Positions 13,063 to 26,908 of a DNA stretch of 64,000 nt are shown piece by piece (positions within the stretch are counted from its first letter, which is position 1; the number at the start of each line of letters is the position of its first letter). This DNA comes from Chrysomallon squamiferum (lineage: Eukaryota; Mollusca; Gastropoda; Neomphalida; Peltospiridae). The DNA lies in contig CM022669.1 in the NCBI GenBank assembly GCA_012295275.1, positions 1,979,140 to 2,043,139 of the forward strand. Direction: 5' to 3'. The notes beneath the pieces were generated by a model, which was not told where the DNA came from, made no database searches, and worked only from the letters and a program-made list of their open reading frames with translations. The position numbers and the translations under genes were made by a program.

Positions 13063-14089
13063 TGTGACCTTTCTTCTGTTTTCCTGAAAAACATATAAAT
13101 AAATAAAAACAAACAAAACTGATTTCCTGGAAAATGTTTTATTTTATCCAAAACATAGAAAAAGTTATTTGTAGTGCTTTGCAGTTCTGTAGTACACTAT
13201 TCAGTCATTCTTCACTGTGATATTACAGTGTGCATATTCTATTAATATTTCAAAGTCAATCATTTGTAAATATTTCTGTTCTGAACAATAATTTAAAAAT
13301 GACTAGACATTTGTGCTAATAATTTTCTTCATATGTTATTATTTAGTATTATTTATATTATATTATTATTATTATTTTGTTTTTGCTCTTTGTCACCAAT
13401 TAAATACCAAGATATGAATATTCATCGTTGGATAAAATCTTTTTTAAAATGCAGATTAAAATGATAGGACGGTCCGAACTCTGCCTTTTGAATTTGATAT
13501 TAAATTAGTTTATTTGATTTTGATTCACCTTTCGGTTATCATTAGTGACTTCTGTTCTTCATATTATCATATCCGAAATAGTAATAAAATTATTTATTTA
13601 GAGTTCTAAAACAAATTATTTTACAGCGTACGTAATGAATAGATTTATCGGCATAAACATGTGCGTGATTTAATTAACTATTTAAGTTTCTACCAGTATT
13701 AATATGTACGCAGTTTACATTTGGGGCCACTGGCGAAATTACAAATCATTAAACTGTAGCTTATTTGTGATTTTCCCTAATTAAATAACAGAGAATAAGT
13801 ATTCTACACTTACTAAAATAATATGGAATTGATCATTTCAACCTGTCAGATCCATCTAGAGTCAATATTCTTCTTTGTTAGTAACTGTTTCTAGACCAAA
13901 CGCGGAAGTGAATGGATGACGTCTCACAAATGAAAAGCCGTCTTTGAAGAGGAACTGGTTTTGTTCGATCGACTACATTTGTAACGTCAGTATTACCAGC
14001 ATAACATCTTCACTATTGTTGAGCAAAGCAATAACAAAGTAATGTTTGCGTAAATGGAGCTGTTCATAAATTAAAGTGTTGTTTAGTGT
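13063..14089. promoter_or_regulatory. Probable MALT1 5' region, transcription start not located
   Basis: The first coding exon starts at an acceptor (TTTTTCAG before 13083), so the promoter and at least one non-coding exon lie upstream. The stretch 13870-13990 is less AT-rich than its surroundings and includes a TGACGTC word, so it is a candidate promoter. I could not place a donor site or TATA box with confidence. Confidence 0.35.
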
Positions 14090-15730
14090 TCTACAGTATA
14101 GTGTAGTGTAGTATAATGTAGTGTAGTGTGGTGCAGTGTAGTAGTGTAGTATAGTGTAGTATAGTATGCTATAGCACAGTACAGTGTCATATAATGTAGT
14201 GTAGTGTGGTAAAGTGTAGTGAAGAGTAGTTAAGTGTAGTTCATCGTAATGTAGTAGAGTTTTGTAGTCCAGTGTAGTGTATTATAGCATTTGTAGAGAA
14301 GTGTAGTGCAATTTAGAATAGTGTAATGTAATGCATTATGGCGTGATGTGATGTAATGTAGTGCGGTGTAGTGTAATGCAATGTACAGTAGTTTAGTGTA
14401 GTGCAGTGCAATGTACAGTAGTTTTATGTAGTGCAATGTACAATAGTTTTTAGTGTAGTGTAGTGCAATATGCAGTAGTTTAGTGTACTATAGTGCATTG
14501 TACAGTAGTTTAGTGTATTATAGAGCATTGTACAGTAGTTTAGTGTAATCTAGTGCAATGTACAGAAGTTTAGTGTAGTGTAGTGCAATGTACAATAGTT
14601 TTTAGTGTAGTGTAGTGCAATATGCAGTAGTTTAGTGTAGTGTAATGCAATGTACAGTAGGTTAGCGTATTGTAGTGCAATGTCAATAGTTTTGAGTGTA
14701 GTATAATGCAAGCAGATTAGTGTACTATTGTGTAATGTACAGTAGTTTCGTGTAGTGTAATGCAATGTGCAGTAGTTTAGTGTACTACAGTGTAATGTAA
14801 ACAGTTTAGTGTAGTGTAGTGTACAGTAGTTTAGTATACTGAAGTGAAGTGCAATGTATAGAAGTTTAGTGTACTAAAGTGCAATGTACAGTAGTTTAGT
14901 GTACTGTAGTGCAATTTACAGTAGTTTAGTGTAGTGTAGTGCAATGTACAGTAGTTTAGTGTAGTGTAATGCAATGTACAGTAGTTTAGTGTACTATAGT
15001 GCAATGTACAGTAGTTTAGTGTAGTCTAGTGCAACGTTCAGTAGTTTAGTGTAGTGTAGTGCAATGTACAATAGTTTTTAGTGTAGTACAGTGCAAGTAG
15101 TTTAGTGTACTATTGTGCAATGTACAGTAGTTTAGTGTAGGATAGTGTAATGTACAGTAGTTTAGTGTAGTGTAATGCAATGTACAGTAGTTTAGTGTAC
15201 TACAGTGCAATGTAAACAGTTTAGTGTAATGTACAGTAGTTTAGTATACTGAAGTGCAATGTATGGTAGTTTAGTGTACTAAAGTGCAATGTACAGTAGT
15301 TTAGTGTAGTGTAGTGCAATGTACAGTAGTTTAGTGTAGTGTAGTGCAATGTACAGTAGTTTAGTGTAGTGTAGTGCAATGTACAGTAGTTTAGTGTAGT
15401 GTAATGCAATGTACAGTAGTTTAGTGTACTATAGTGCAATGTACAGTAGTTTAGTGTACTGTAGTGCAATTTACAGTAGTTTAGTGTAGTGTAGTGCAAC
15501 GTACAGTAGTTTAGTGTAGTGTAATGCAATGTACAGTAGTTTAGTGTACTACAGTGCAATGTAAACAGTTTAGTGTAGTGTACAGTAGTTTAGTATACTG
15601 AAGTGCAATGTATAGTAGTTTAGTGTACTAAAGTGCAATGTACAGTAGTTTAGTGTAGTGTAGTGCAATGTACAGTAGTTTAGTGTACTGTAGTGCAATG
15701 TACAATAGTTTAGTGTAATGTAGTGCACAT
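14090..15730. repeat. 30-bp minisatellite with higher-order structure
   Basis: About 1.6 kb of tandem repeats. The core monomer is 30 bases (TTTAGTGTAGTGTAGTGCAA plus TGTACAGTAG). It starts as degenerate GTGTA-type repeats at 14090 and becomes regular from about 14440. A distinctive variant block (TACTACAG, then AAACAG, then TATACTGAAG, then TACTAAAG) recurs at 14783, 15198 and 15547, giving higher-order spacings of 415 and 349 bases. The array ends near 15730. In the reverse frames it makes long open frames of a 10-residue repeat (LHYTTLNYCT); these are artefacts of a period divisible by three. Confidence 0.93.
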
Positions 15731-17491
15731 ATACATGCATACATATGTATATATCAATAAATATGTCAACTAATGAAATTACGTCGCGCCTTATTATCAG
15801 TCAGTAAAATAAATACTGCATGCGAGAATCATTTGATTTATCAAACTAGTAGATAGTTAGACAGGCAGGTAGATAGATATATATTTTTTAAATCTAAACC
15901 CCTGCATACAATTTCAAAAATGAGAAAATAATAATAATTACTTACAGTCAGTCGTGCAAAATAATGACAGATTTTCTCATGCTTGAAAATAATGTAAGTG
16001 TGATTAAAATGGAAGTTTTCAGTTAACGTGTGTTGAAAAGCACCAGTGGCTAATTGTAGACAGCGTGGAAAGGTTTCCAAAATGAAACGTCAAATTTTTT
16101 TAAAAAATTAAAAAATAAATAAATAAATAAAATAAAAAGATATGAAGAAGAAAGAAAAACAGTTAAACAATTATTTAAAATATGTTTTCATCCACTGAAC
16201 ATGATATTTGTCATAGGCTATCAAAGATTATATTTCTTTCTATTAGTGTTAAAGAGTTGAATACGAGGTGGCGTTACAACTTAAGTTTCCGCCAGAGCTG
16301 GTACGGGGATACCATCCCTCGAACTGGCAGTTCTAAGACAGAACGGAAAATTTAGAAGATAAAAAAAAAAAAAAAAAAGGTTTACTGGTTCAGAAGAATT
16401 ACGACAATGTGGCAATTACGTGTGAATTCCAATAAATGATGTCTTAACTATATTCCGAGTTGTCGTCTTGTAAACATTATTTTCCTTAGCTAATCTCTTG
16501 GTCATAACAAATGAGTACCCGACGGACCAATAACTTAGAACAGATATTGTTTTTTTCATTTAATCCCAAACCATCGAAGTCCTTAGCTTGTCAGCAAAGG
16601 AACAAATATTTTCTGTTTATTGCCTTCTCGAGAAAACCAGAAGCACGAATTTAGCTCAGAGAGTGAAATCAGTTTGATATGTAATGTCGCCATCAACAAT
16701 TACTTTACAATATATTGTGAAAACAGCGTCCTCCACAAACATAAGTCGCATTCATTTTTTCATTACGTGTTAAGAATTAATTAATATGCTTTTAAAATAC
16801 TCTTATTACAGAAAGAGAGAACGAGAGAGAGATGTTAATAAAATATGGTGTTTGATAAATTAAGAACTGTAATATGTCTCTTTCTCAACAACAAACCGTT
16901 TGTATGATGAAAATTAAAATTTATCATTTTTGTGATTTGATATGCTGTTTTCTGTTACTTTATTTACTCAGTGGACGTCACTATTTATTTTTGTATTTGT
17001 CATAAGTATACATTGGTATGTGTTACAATAAAATTAAATTTAATTTTAATGTTATAATGTCCTAAAAATATTTGCTATTACAATTAGTTTCATAATCAAC
17101 TCTGCAGTGACGGTTGTTCAGGCAAAATACAACATATACACGTATATAAGTATTACAGTGAAAACTGGTTCGAAATTAATTAATTAAATATCTATTGGCG
17201 TATTGAATATTGTAAATATTAAATTACGTTGTAAATATTAAATTATGGAACCCTTATAGATGCAAAATCAATATGTTAAGTACTTTCTGTTAACTACGGC
17301 TATAACACAACTCTCGGGTATAACACCACTTTTATACTGAATTAAGGTAACACAAATTGAGCCTTTTACGTGAGTAGGTGCAGGAGTAATATTTCAATTT
17401 GTTGTGCATTTATTTTTAAAACCCAGTTCTGATAATCCTGGAAATGGGTAGAATTATATATGTGTATGTATATTATTTATTTTATTTTATT

Positions 17492-17526
<35 letters not shown>

Positions 17527-18209
17527 TTTCAGTTAAACCAGGAAATATCCTTAATATTACATTTTTAGTAGGTTTTTTTTTGTTTTTTGTAAAAGTATTT
17601 TCAAACCTGTTCTGATTATGTCTAGGACGATGGTTTAAAAATATAATAATAATAAAAAAAAAAAAAAAAAAAAAAAATATAGATATCTTCAATCCAGTTA
17701 TCATAGGACAGTTATATTATAACATACCCCAAAACAGTAATACATGCATTCCGCGGTTTTTTTTTTGTCTCCATTTTTCCAAAAGCAAAATCCTCAAACC
17801 AGAACGTTACTTGTCCTGAGACATGGTTCACCTCAGTGCCTTGATTTACTGACGACATCTGCGTGTTTGGTGGCGATGCCTTATCTGTATTCATTTGACG
17901 ATTCACAGTGCAAATATATAATGGTTTGATTTGCAATTATCCATGGGCCAGTCAGTAATGCTATCAGCTTGCATTTAATCTGGTAGCTATTTAACTGCAA
18001 TAAGAAGCCCATAGTGAAGAATTTCCTTCACTACACGAAAAATGTTTTTTAGAATATGCTCCAAAATGAAAATCATTGTATTTTCTTCGGTGCCATCAAC
18101 TGGTAATAGACATGCAGCAAATGCCTTACTGTCGCCGTTCACCAATGCTTTGTGAGTCTGTAACCAGGTTTATCGAAAATAAATTAGCAATAAATGTGAC
18201 TTACATATA

Positions 18210-18243
<34 letters not shown>

Positions 18244-19770
18244 TACATAAATACATACACATAATTATAGTAATAATAATAATAAATAAATGTTTTTCCA
18301 TTTTTAATAATTAAATTAAAAAAATATTAACGATTTAATAAATGCATGATTAATAAATAAAACAGAAAATAATTAAATTTTATTCAATGGATTACACTGA
18401 ATAAATAAACAACATAATAATAATTATGAGACACGAATCCCACTCGAGCTACTTACTATACGATTGCAAGATATCTTTTACATATACTCATTGCACTACT
18501 GTTTCTTTAAACAGTTAATTATGTATCTATATTATTTATGTATTTATTTTGTTTTATTTTATTTTTCATTCTTTAAATGTAAATAAAGGCTAAATCTGAT
18601 CAGTTATTACCATAACATTAAGAATAAAACGACTTCGACGCGGTTTTAGTTTTCAGAGATTGTTATCACGGTAATAGCGGATTGTACTCGTAAGCTACGT
18701 CGTCACCAACGTAGTCATTAGTAAAGAGAGGCTTGAACCTCTGTCAACTCTATTTATGTCCTTTAATGTCGCCATAATGTATTCATGTATTTGTTTGTCT
18801 ATTTATTTTATTATTATGTTTTCTTTGTTTCTTTATTTTCTTTATCAGTATATTTGTTTGTTTGTTTTTCTACATATGTATTTGTTTGTTATTTGATTAA
18901 TTAATTAATTTATTATTTAAGCACCATTTTATTTGTCTGTTTGTTTCTTAATTTGTATATCTGTTTAAATATATCTTAATTTAATATTTGTTTATTTATA
19001 TTGTATTCTATTTTCTGAAAATAATTCAAGTGTTTGCTGTATAATGAAGTTTCGTGTAAGAATACAAGCAAATCCTAGAAAGCCTTAGAGGATTATAAAT
19101 GTCTTGTTTTATTTTGATTTCATATAATGTTGTTAATCAGTTAATGTTTTAAATATTATATATTAAATATTAAGTATCATAATTAGAAGGTAGAAAAAAA
19201 AATTAAAGCATAAATAAATAAATAAATAAAAATAAATTAACGTTACGTAATATAATCTAATATAATATACTGTAAGGCCAATACTAAATATTACAATATT
19301 TTTTGTAGAAAACATCATAAAACGTTTTTGCATACTAAAAAATAACATTAAACACATTGGTAATCAAGCTGCCGATCCAAACAACCAAGAAAATATCCGC
19401 CCCTGCAAACTATGTTATTATTCTACAGTAAGTACATATAACTTTTATGTCATTAACAAACCTACCGATCAAGGATAACCCCTAAAATTAAGAATAGATA
19501 CTCCTCTTCAGACCATAATAGAGGTCGAACCAGGGTCAAAGACATTTGTAAAATTCTTTATTTATAAATGACTATTCTGTGTGTGCTAAGTGGGACCATT
19601 ATTTTCTCATCAGTACTCTTACTTTGTGCTTATTTGTTCTAAAAGAGTTGCAGAATAAGACAAGCAGATTAATTATTTTTCTTAGGTATACATGACAATC
19701 CATTTCTTTATATCTTCATTGTAGAGAAAAGAGAAAAAGAATAAAACGATGATAATAAGGATAAAGATAA

Positions 19771-19830
<60 letters not shown>
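19771..19830. repeat. (TAA)n microsatellite
   Basis: A 60-base nearly pure AAT/TAA run. It generates spurious poly-Tyr and poly-Ile open frames on the minus strand. Confidence 0.95.
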
Positions 19831-19831
<1 letters not shown>

Positions 19832-20842
19832 GTGTTGATGATGAACAATGTATCTCGTTTTATATAAAAACACAAATCGATTATTTCAGTGATGATGAAA
19901 TTGGCAGCATTATTTATAGGAGCCAGAAAAATCAGATTTCCAGTCAAAGAACAGTTATTCAAATAGTTCTCTGGAACCCGCAAGCGAAACGTTTACTCTA
20001 AATTTCAAACACGGAAAACGAAAATGTAGTCAACGGTTTTAGGTAGATTTAGGATTTAATTCTGCAAAAAAACACATTCATTCTTTTATCGTTTGAGGAA
20101 GATGATTTTTGTTTTTGATATACCCGTAAAATAATCGCTTTACCAACAGATATCGATAATTTAGATTCCCAGTGTGACAACAGATCACTGCTGAAATTTC
20201 TAATATTGACAAAAAAACAACTAAAATACAAAACCAAAACATCAACAAACATGCCATAACAGAACACACTTAAAATTCAATTCTGACCAGTAAGTTAAAA
20301 TTAAATTAAAATGCAATCAAATTAGTTCAAGAAACCGATACATAAATAAAATTATGAACAGTTATTTAGAACAAGGATGATAATTTTTTCAAATATCTTA
20401 TGTTTAAATGAAAAGTCAGTGTAACTAGCATGATAAGTAATTTGATTCTGGATTGATTGAATTTTCCAGCGAGCGACATACATTTTCGACCACCGACATT
20501 TTGCCATATGTTATTATACTTATTTTAAAATTATATCCAAGATGTTATAAAATCTGGATACCCTCCTATATGCAACAACAGACTGGAAAAGATTGAGGAG
20601 AAAGAGAAAGGGGAAACAGATGGGAGAGAGAGACAAGGGAAAGTGAACAGGAAGTATATAAAAATGGAATAAACATAGGCAGAGAGAAATAAAGAAAGCT
20701 AGCTAAATGAAGGAAAAACATTAGTACAAAGTTTACTGATTTAATAGAATTCTAACTGGCACATTAATTCGTTTTGTCATACGTTTTAAATTGATATCTA
20801 GAAGTGATAACAAATATTCTGAGATTGCATATTGCTTCAGTC

Positions 20843-21172
20843 TAAAATAGGACATTTTTAGTCAGGTTTTGTTGTCTGAAGAAAATACTTTTGAACACGG
20901 AATTGTTCAATTCAGTTTTAAATTGCGAAAAGAGTCGTTTACGTCAACGACCATACGTGATTGTACTGAACAATGCAGTGCTAGGCACAGTGCTGAGTGA
21001 TGGCAGGAAATTGGGTTGTTCTAGACTAAATCCACTTGAAAAACTCCAGCTATTAAACCCGTGTGCACTGATAAGTATCACTGGAGTTAAAATAAGTCAA
21101 ACTGACTATGACAGTAATTTGCTTCGGGTTAATTTTGAGCTGATTTTAAGGTGTAAAATGCAGAAATGTTAA
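20843..21172 (+). other. Unassigned ORF, faint RPA70 N-domain resemblance
   Basis: An open frame of about 109 codons between stops, unusually non-repetitive for this region. It includes NTELFNSVLNCEKS, a VLSDGRKL turn, SRLNPLEKLQLLNPCALI and LLRVNFELI. The order of an SDG turn, a Leu/Asn-Pro segment, hydrophobic strands and a final FELI strand faintly recalls the RPA70 N-terminal OB fold. The resemblance is weak, there is no convincing start and no neighbouring exon. It could be an isolated exon, a relic or chance. A possible donor (AAG|GTGTAA) lies at about 21150. Confidence 0.15.
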
Positions 21173-22010
21173 TAATAAATAAATAAATAAATAAATATTA
21201 AAAAAATGATTTTTTAAAAGAAACAAACACAAACAGACACACATGCATCTATATATTCAACAATTTTCGAATCTAATATCTGGAGTTATGAACTCATAAT
21301 AATGTTATCATACTGAATACTTCGATATAATTCTTAGTTTTTATCATGTGGTGTATTTGGACTTGGTGAAATTTAATATTATCGCGACGAACAGCATTTG
21401 TTACTCACTAGTACACTGAATCGTGCCCAACTCACTTCTCTAAAGATTGATGGGTTCTCAACAAATTACCAAGCTGTGGTCATCAAGTTTCCATGCCATT
21501 ACCTTCAGAAGTGATTTACAGACCTCTTATAAGGATAGAACACAACACTGCTGACTCAGCCTCTGAACATCAGTGGGCACTGTGGTCATTCTTAGATGTG
21601 AACAACTATAAGCTGCGTGCTCGTTTCCCAGTAGATTTAGCAGTGCTGCTCTTTGATAGCACTATTCTTTGATTTTAGATACTGTTATTTTGAAATTACA
21701 CAAATATCTCCATTTTCCTTTTTTCTGTAAATGGTGATAAACGACAAGATAAATTAAAGTTATACTTAACAGTCTATAATTAGAACTATAAAGTGAAACT
21801 AACAGCAGTTTTGTCAAGACTATAATTGATATTATTATTGTTAGACATTATGTGTTAATTTTCACAAATTTAATAATATACATATTTTTTCCCACTAAAT
21901 AGCTGAAAAATAATTAATGTTTATTTCATTCAAAGAGCGCTAACTTGATATTAGTAAAAATATTATAGGTTAGCTCATCCATGTTAAAATCCTGTGGCGT
22001 GATTTAGTCG

Positions 22011-22067
22011 CTGGATCAATTCTCCTCGGTGTGTCTATTAGGCTTTATTCCTTTCCAGCCAGTGCTG
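22011..22067 (+). mobile_element. SINE-like core fragment 1
   Basis: Contains GGATCAATTCTCCTCGG followed by GGCTTTATTCC and TTCCAGCCAGTGCT. The order of words (GATC, TCGG, ATTAGGCT, TTCC, CCAGTGCT) matches a short interspersed repeat I remember as widespread in molluscs. Only the core is visible; no target-site duplication was found. Confidence 0.45.
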
Positions 22068-25000
22068 ATTTAACATAAGCTGGGAATATGCATATAAACT
22101 ATTCTTATCGCTAATTAAAAACTAACATCCCCTTATGCACAAAAATATATTTTTATCTAATTATCTTTACTATACATAATATACCGCGTGATAGAAAAGA
22201 TTTATCAGAGTTTCATACATTGTCAAACCTTTTAATAAAAAGGAACATAATTCAACAGTAGATTAAATTTTTAATTTCTTCCTATCTTTTGTTCATTCAT
22301 ACTGATCACATCCAAGCGGTAGAGTCGTTGACAGCGATCCGAATCATTTGATACATTCAGGACGTTCTGATATTGAAACCAGGAACAGAAGAGCCAAGTG
22401 AAAATATTTACTCTCATCTGAGATTGTTTAATTAACTAAGTGGGTCTCTACAAACTGCACGATCACGCATATGCAGATTCATAAAAATATGTGATGCCAT
22501 GGGTTTGTCGCCCGATTAACCATTTTAGTTTCCTGTTTCGTGATTTGGTGTAGAAGACGAATATGAATATTTTCAAAATATATAAAACATTTGTTTTTTG
22601 TTGTTGTTTTTGACCTAATACATTTTAATTTAATACTTGAATACTTTTATTCTGGTCAATATATATTTCATTTATTTAAAAACTATTTCTTACGTGCAAG
22701 CAGGAACTTTAGAAATATTTCTGATCTTTATAACAAAAAATAGTTCCTCGATCCTGCTTCTTTATCCGCGCTTAAACATCAGTATTTATATTTTCTATCT
22801 TAGATGATAATTCTAAAAGTATGAATGTTAACATTATAGACAAAAAGATTCAATGACATACACCAGACGAATAAAAATTGTTTCGTTATGTGATCTTTTC
22901 AATTAGATGACTTGGATACGTTAAACTATTTCAAGTTTTAGATATATCCAGTTTGCAAAAATCTTCCAATCATTAAATAAGAAATCTTAGAGTGTTAATG
23001 GTCGAGTTTTAAAATTAATAAAATGAACTAATCTAAAATAAAGTCAGAAAATAGTAATTGAGATGGGTTTTGTATTAGGAATAGAACTTAGATGGATGAG
23101 AAATGTGTGATTAAAATTGTCAAAAGCCTTAGAAAAATCTACAAAAAGACAATAAAATCATCCCTATTTCAAGTATAACCATATAATAATTATTATTCAT
23201 AGATAGTTCATTTCTAAAAAGAAGGAAAGAGAAGTGCTCAATCCATTGTACATAATTTCTTTTGATATATTTGGATACCGTTTTCCTTGTTTAATCAAAA
23301 TCCAAAACAGTTTGAGGGTATTTTGCATTTATCAGATTTACTCTCTGTTTGATAAAATAAGTCATCTTTTCCTATTAAAAGTATTTTTAAATGTTTTACT
23401 CAGAATTAAAAAAAAAAAAAAAAAAAAAAAAACCCAAAACGGAGAAATATTATTTTAACGCATCAAGTGCTTGTTATGTTGTTAAATGTATATACTATCT
23501 TATGGTTGGCAAAGACTAGCTAGAGAGAGTTATACTTATTTCTACACATTCATGACTGTAGATAGACATATTATATTTTCTTGTAAAACATCTATTATAT
23601 ATATATGATCCGAAACATCACCTTCAAAAAGTTTTGGATCCGCCAGCATGGTGTGATAATTACTGTCCCTGTTGAATCACTCTAAGATTTTAATGGTTTG
23701 CCTCGGAATCGTGAGATTGCGTGACACAAGTCAAAACAAGGATTAATTACCGCGACACATTTCCGGTAGTGGCCACCATTCAATTGAGTTTCTTCAAGTA
23801 ACAAAAGTGAATTATGATGATTGCCGTTACATTCCGCGAATCAGTTTGACACTGTTAATTTGTGTGAAACAAAAGGTCTCTGGCTTTACATTGTCTATAA
23901 AATGTTTTTAAGAACGCTTTAACAGGAAACACTGTCATGATGGTCCATAATGTCTTATGGAATATCAAGTTATAAAAACTGGATGGCAAAAAATTCCGGA
24001 GATGTACGTTTCGTATCATGAGGTGTTTTTCTTTCAATGAAACAAAAGAGTTTTATTATTATTATTATTATTATTATTTTAAATAATTATTTGAATGTAA
24101 TAAAAACAAAACAAAGAAAACAATAAGTGGATTATTAAGGCGATGTCCTTAAAGAATAAGGATTAAAAAAATATATAATAATAAAATTAATAAACAAAAT
24201 AAAATCTCCAAAACGTAGGTAATAAAAAAGAAGAAAGAAATCACTTTGTAAATGTGAGCAAATAGCAATTTTCCGCTTCTACATACACACAAACTCTATA
24301 TTTGCGGTTAGTTCTTGCCTTATTACACAAGAACATTTCAAAAGATCGGGCCTGCCAGAGTATACCCTGTAAAACAGCAACTAGTTATGCCAATACATTT
24401 TTAAAAATTCAAAAAAGAATATAAAAAAATATATACATGCACTGCACTTTAACTTCTTATAATTATTTTTCAACTCATGGACTGATATAAGAATTATACA
24501 TGCAGTAACAGTGCGCTATCCAGCCCAACACAGCCGTCATTTATCACACTACTATTAAAACAGTCGAGACAAGCCAATCTCTGTGTCTTGCGCAAATCGC
24601 TTGGCTGGTCATAAATTGAAAAAAATCATGAAATCTTTCTCAAGAGAATTGAACGTCTTCGTCGACATATCCAACAAATCTTCAATTACATGACAGCGCT
24701 AATGGTTTGGAACTTTTACCTTTAACAGAATGACATAGGATAGAAGCCTTGGTGAGCACAAAGGCTTTCAATAATATTATAACTTTTAAAAATAAATAAA
24801 TATTCTACTGGGAATAACTTGATAACGAAACTGAGATATGTTTATCTTTGTGAATGTATATGTGTGTTTCTGTGGATGTATAATATATACATACAAAAAT
24901 ATAAAAAAAAAAGAAATAACTAAATGTAGATAGAAAGATATATAGATAGATAGACAGACATATAGACAAACAGATTATATACATACGTACTATAATAATG

Positions 25001-25865
25001 TTAAAATTATAATAAGTAATATATATTTTCAAAAACATGAACAAATTTAGACGACTTATTTTTTTTTATTACAAATTTTTCAAAGAAATGAAAATGAAAA
25101 TGATTTTATTTTTTTTATTTTATTATTATTTTTTTTTTCAGTTGTAGCTACAATAAAAAATGGTAAAATCAACCAAATTTTTATTTTATACCATAGCCGT
25201 GGCTGTGTATGTGTGTGTGTGTGGGTAAGCGCGCGTGTGCATGTGTATGCGGTAATAAAAAAATAAGTAAATAATGATAAAACAAAAATAATAAGGCAAA
25301 AACTCAAGTTAAAATGCGGACACCGTACAATCACCAGCAAATCATAGCAGCATACTAAAACAATGACATAAAAAGCCTATACCAAATACGGACAAAAACT
25401 TCTTATTGTGTTTGCGGTCACATGACCTTAGTGAATCAATTACACTTGTACGTCTTGTCCTAATGGTAGAAATCCTATGGGTGGAAATTCGTTCTAATTA
25501 CCATTTGCTCCAGTGGATTGAAACAGGTCTATGTATCACTTTGTCACTGGTTCGTGCATTTTAATAATAAGTTTTTTGGTTTCAATTCCATCTTTCCCTT
25601 TTTCCTTCGCCTCTTTATAGCTGTCGCAGTGATTGCAAACGACCGCATTTTGGGAGTAGTTATTCTGAAGCGTAATGACTTCTGGTAGACATTTCGTAAA
25701 CAAGCAGCTTAGACCCAGTTAATGGAAGTTCTTGGATGGCTGCGCCAGCCTAGGATAATATAGCAATGGCGCAGAAACCGAGGCGATCACAGAAAATACC
25801 AGTAAATCCAAAATACTCACTAACAATAATAATAATATATGCCCATCTGAATATAAATAAAAACA

Positions 25866-25869
25866 TCAC

Positions 25870-25903
<34 letters not shown>

Positions 25904-26190
25904 AATAAATTATACAGAAATATATATATATATATATATAACAAAAATTAAAATAACAATATATGCCTATCTGAATATAAATAAAAACATCACAAAAAAA
26001 TAAAAAAATAACAAAATAAAAAAAAAATAAAAAAATAAGAACAAAATAAAAATAAAATAAAATAAAATGAATAATAATAATAATAATAATAATAACAACA
26101 ACAACAACAACAACAATAATAATAATAATAATAATATAATAATAATAATAATAAATAAATAAATAAATAAATAAAATAAAAGTATTTTTT
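25866..26190. repeat. Compound A-rich, (TA)n, (TAA)n, (CAA)n, (TAAA)n tract
   Basis: A run of simple repeats: poly-A at about 25870-25900, (TA)n at 25920-25940, A-rich segments, then (AAT)n and (AAC)n at 26070-26150 and (AAAT)n to about 26180. The sentence-length segment around 25835-25875 recurs at about 25960-25995 (ATATGCC-ATCTGAATATAAATAAA), indicating a local duplication. Confidence 0.9.
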
Positions 26191-26799
26191 TTTTCGTTTT
26201 TTGTTTATCATATTTGTAGTAACAGTAATACAGCAGCCAGCCTCAACAATAGCAGCAGCAGCAACAGCTATGACAACAGCAAAAACAGATAGATATAAAC
26301 TTTTCCAAAGAAACTAGTTCTAAAAATATTTCTGAAGATATAAACATTTATGACAAAAGGTGTTTCAGACATAATGTTGTATAGATTCGTTACGTTGAAC
26401 TATCATTGTCATACAGTTTTGAAATTGTTTTGTTAAAGTTCTTTAATGTTAAATTTAAATGCAAAGTTGGTATTAAAATGGATTTTTCATTCACTTTATT
26501 TTTGCCACTGTGAAACATTGGAGTGAAACCTTTAGCGTTGGCTTCAATACCCTTAAAAACTGACATTTATTTTGCCACAGAGGCCTTGTTAATTTTGAAA
26601 CTTATTTTGAGGCCTGATTAACAATGATTAAATTGATTTAAAAAAAATAATAATAATAATAAAAAATAAAATAAATAAAATGAAATAAAAATAAGAATGA
26701 TAAAAATAAAACCAGAAATATATAAGATCTTAATGGGCAGCATTTTCTCTTGTCAGCTGTTTCTATTTTCTTTCTTTCTTTTCTTCTCCTTCTTCAGTG

Positions 26800-26908
<109 letters not shown>

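Noticed and set aside
15221-15559. 112-codon minus-strand ORF with a 10-residue repeat
   Set aside because: It is the reverse reading of the 30-bp minisatellite; a period divisible by three keeps frames open. The same applies to the frames at 14230-14436 and 14550-14765.
14440-15730. CRISPR-like array
   Set aside because: The units are directly adjacent with no unique spacers and the DNA is eukaryotic. The 37-bp array at 50586 and the 16-bp array at 57214 fail for the same reason.
23640-24037. Possible transposase fragment on the minus strand
   Set aside because: Several short frames looked vaguely protein-like, but I could not find an ordered set of motifs from any transposase family.
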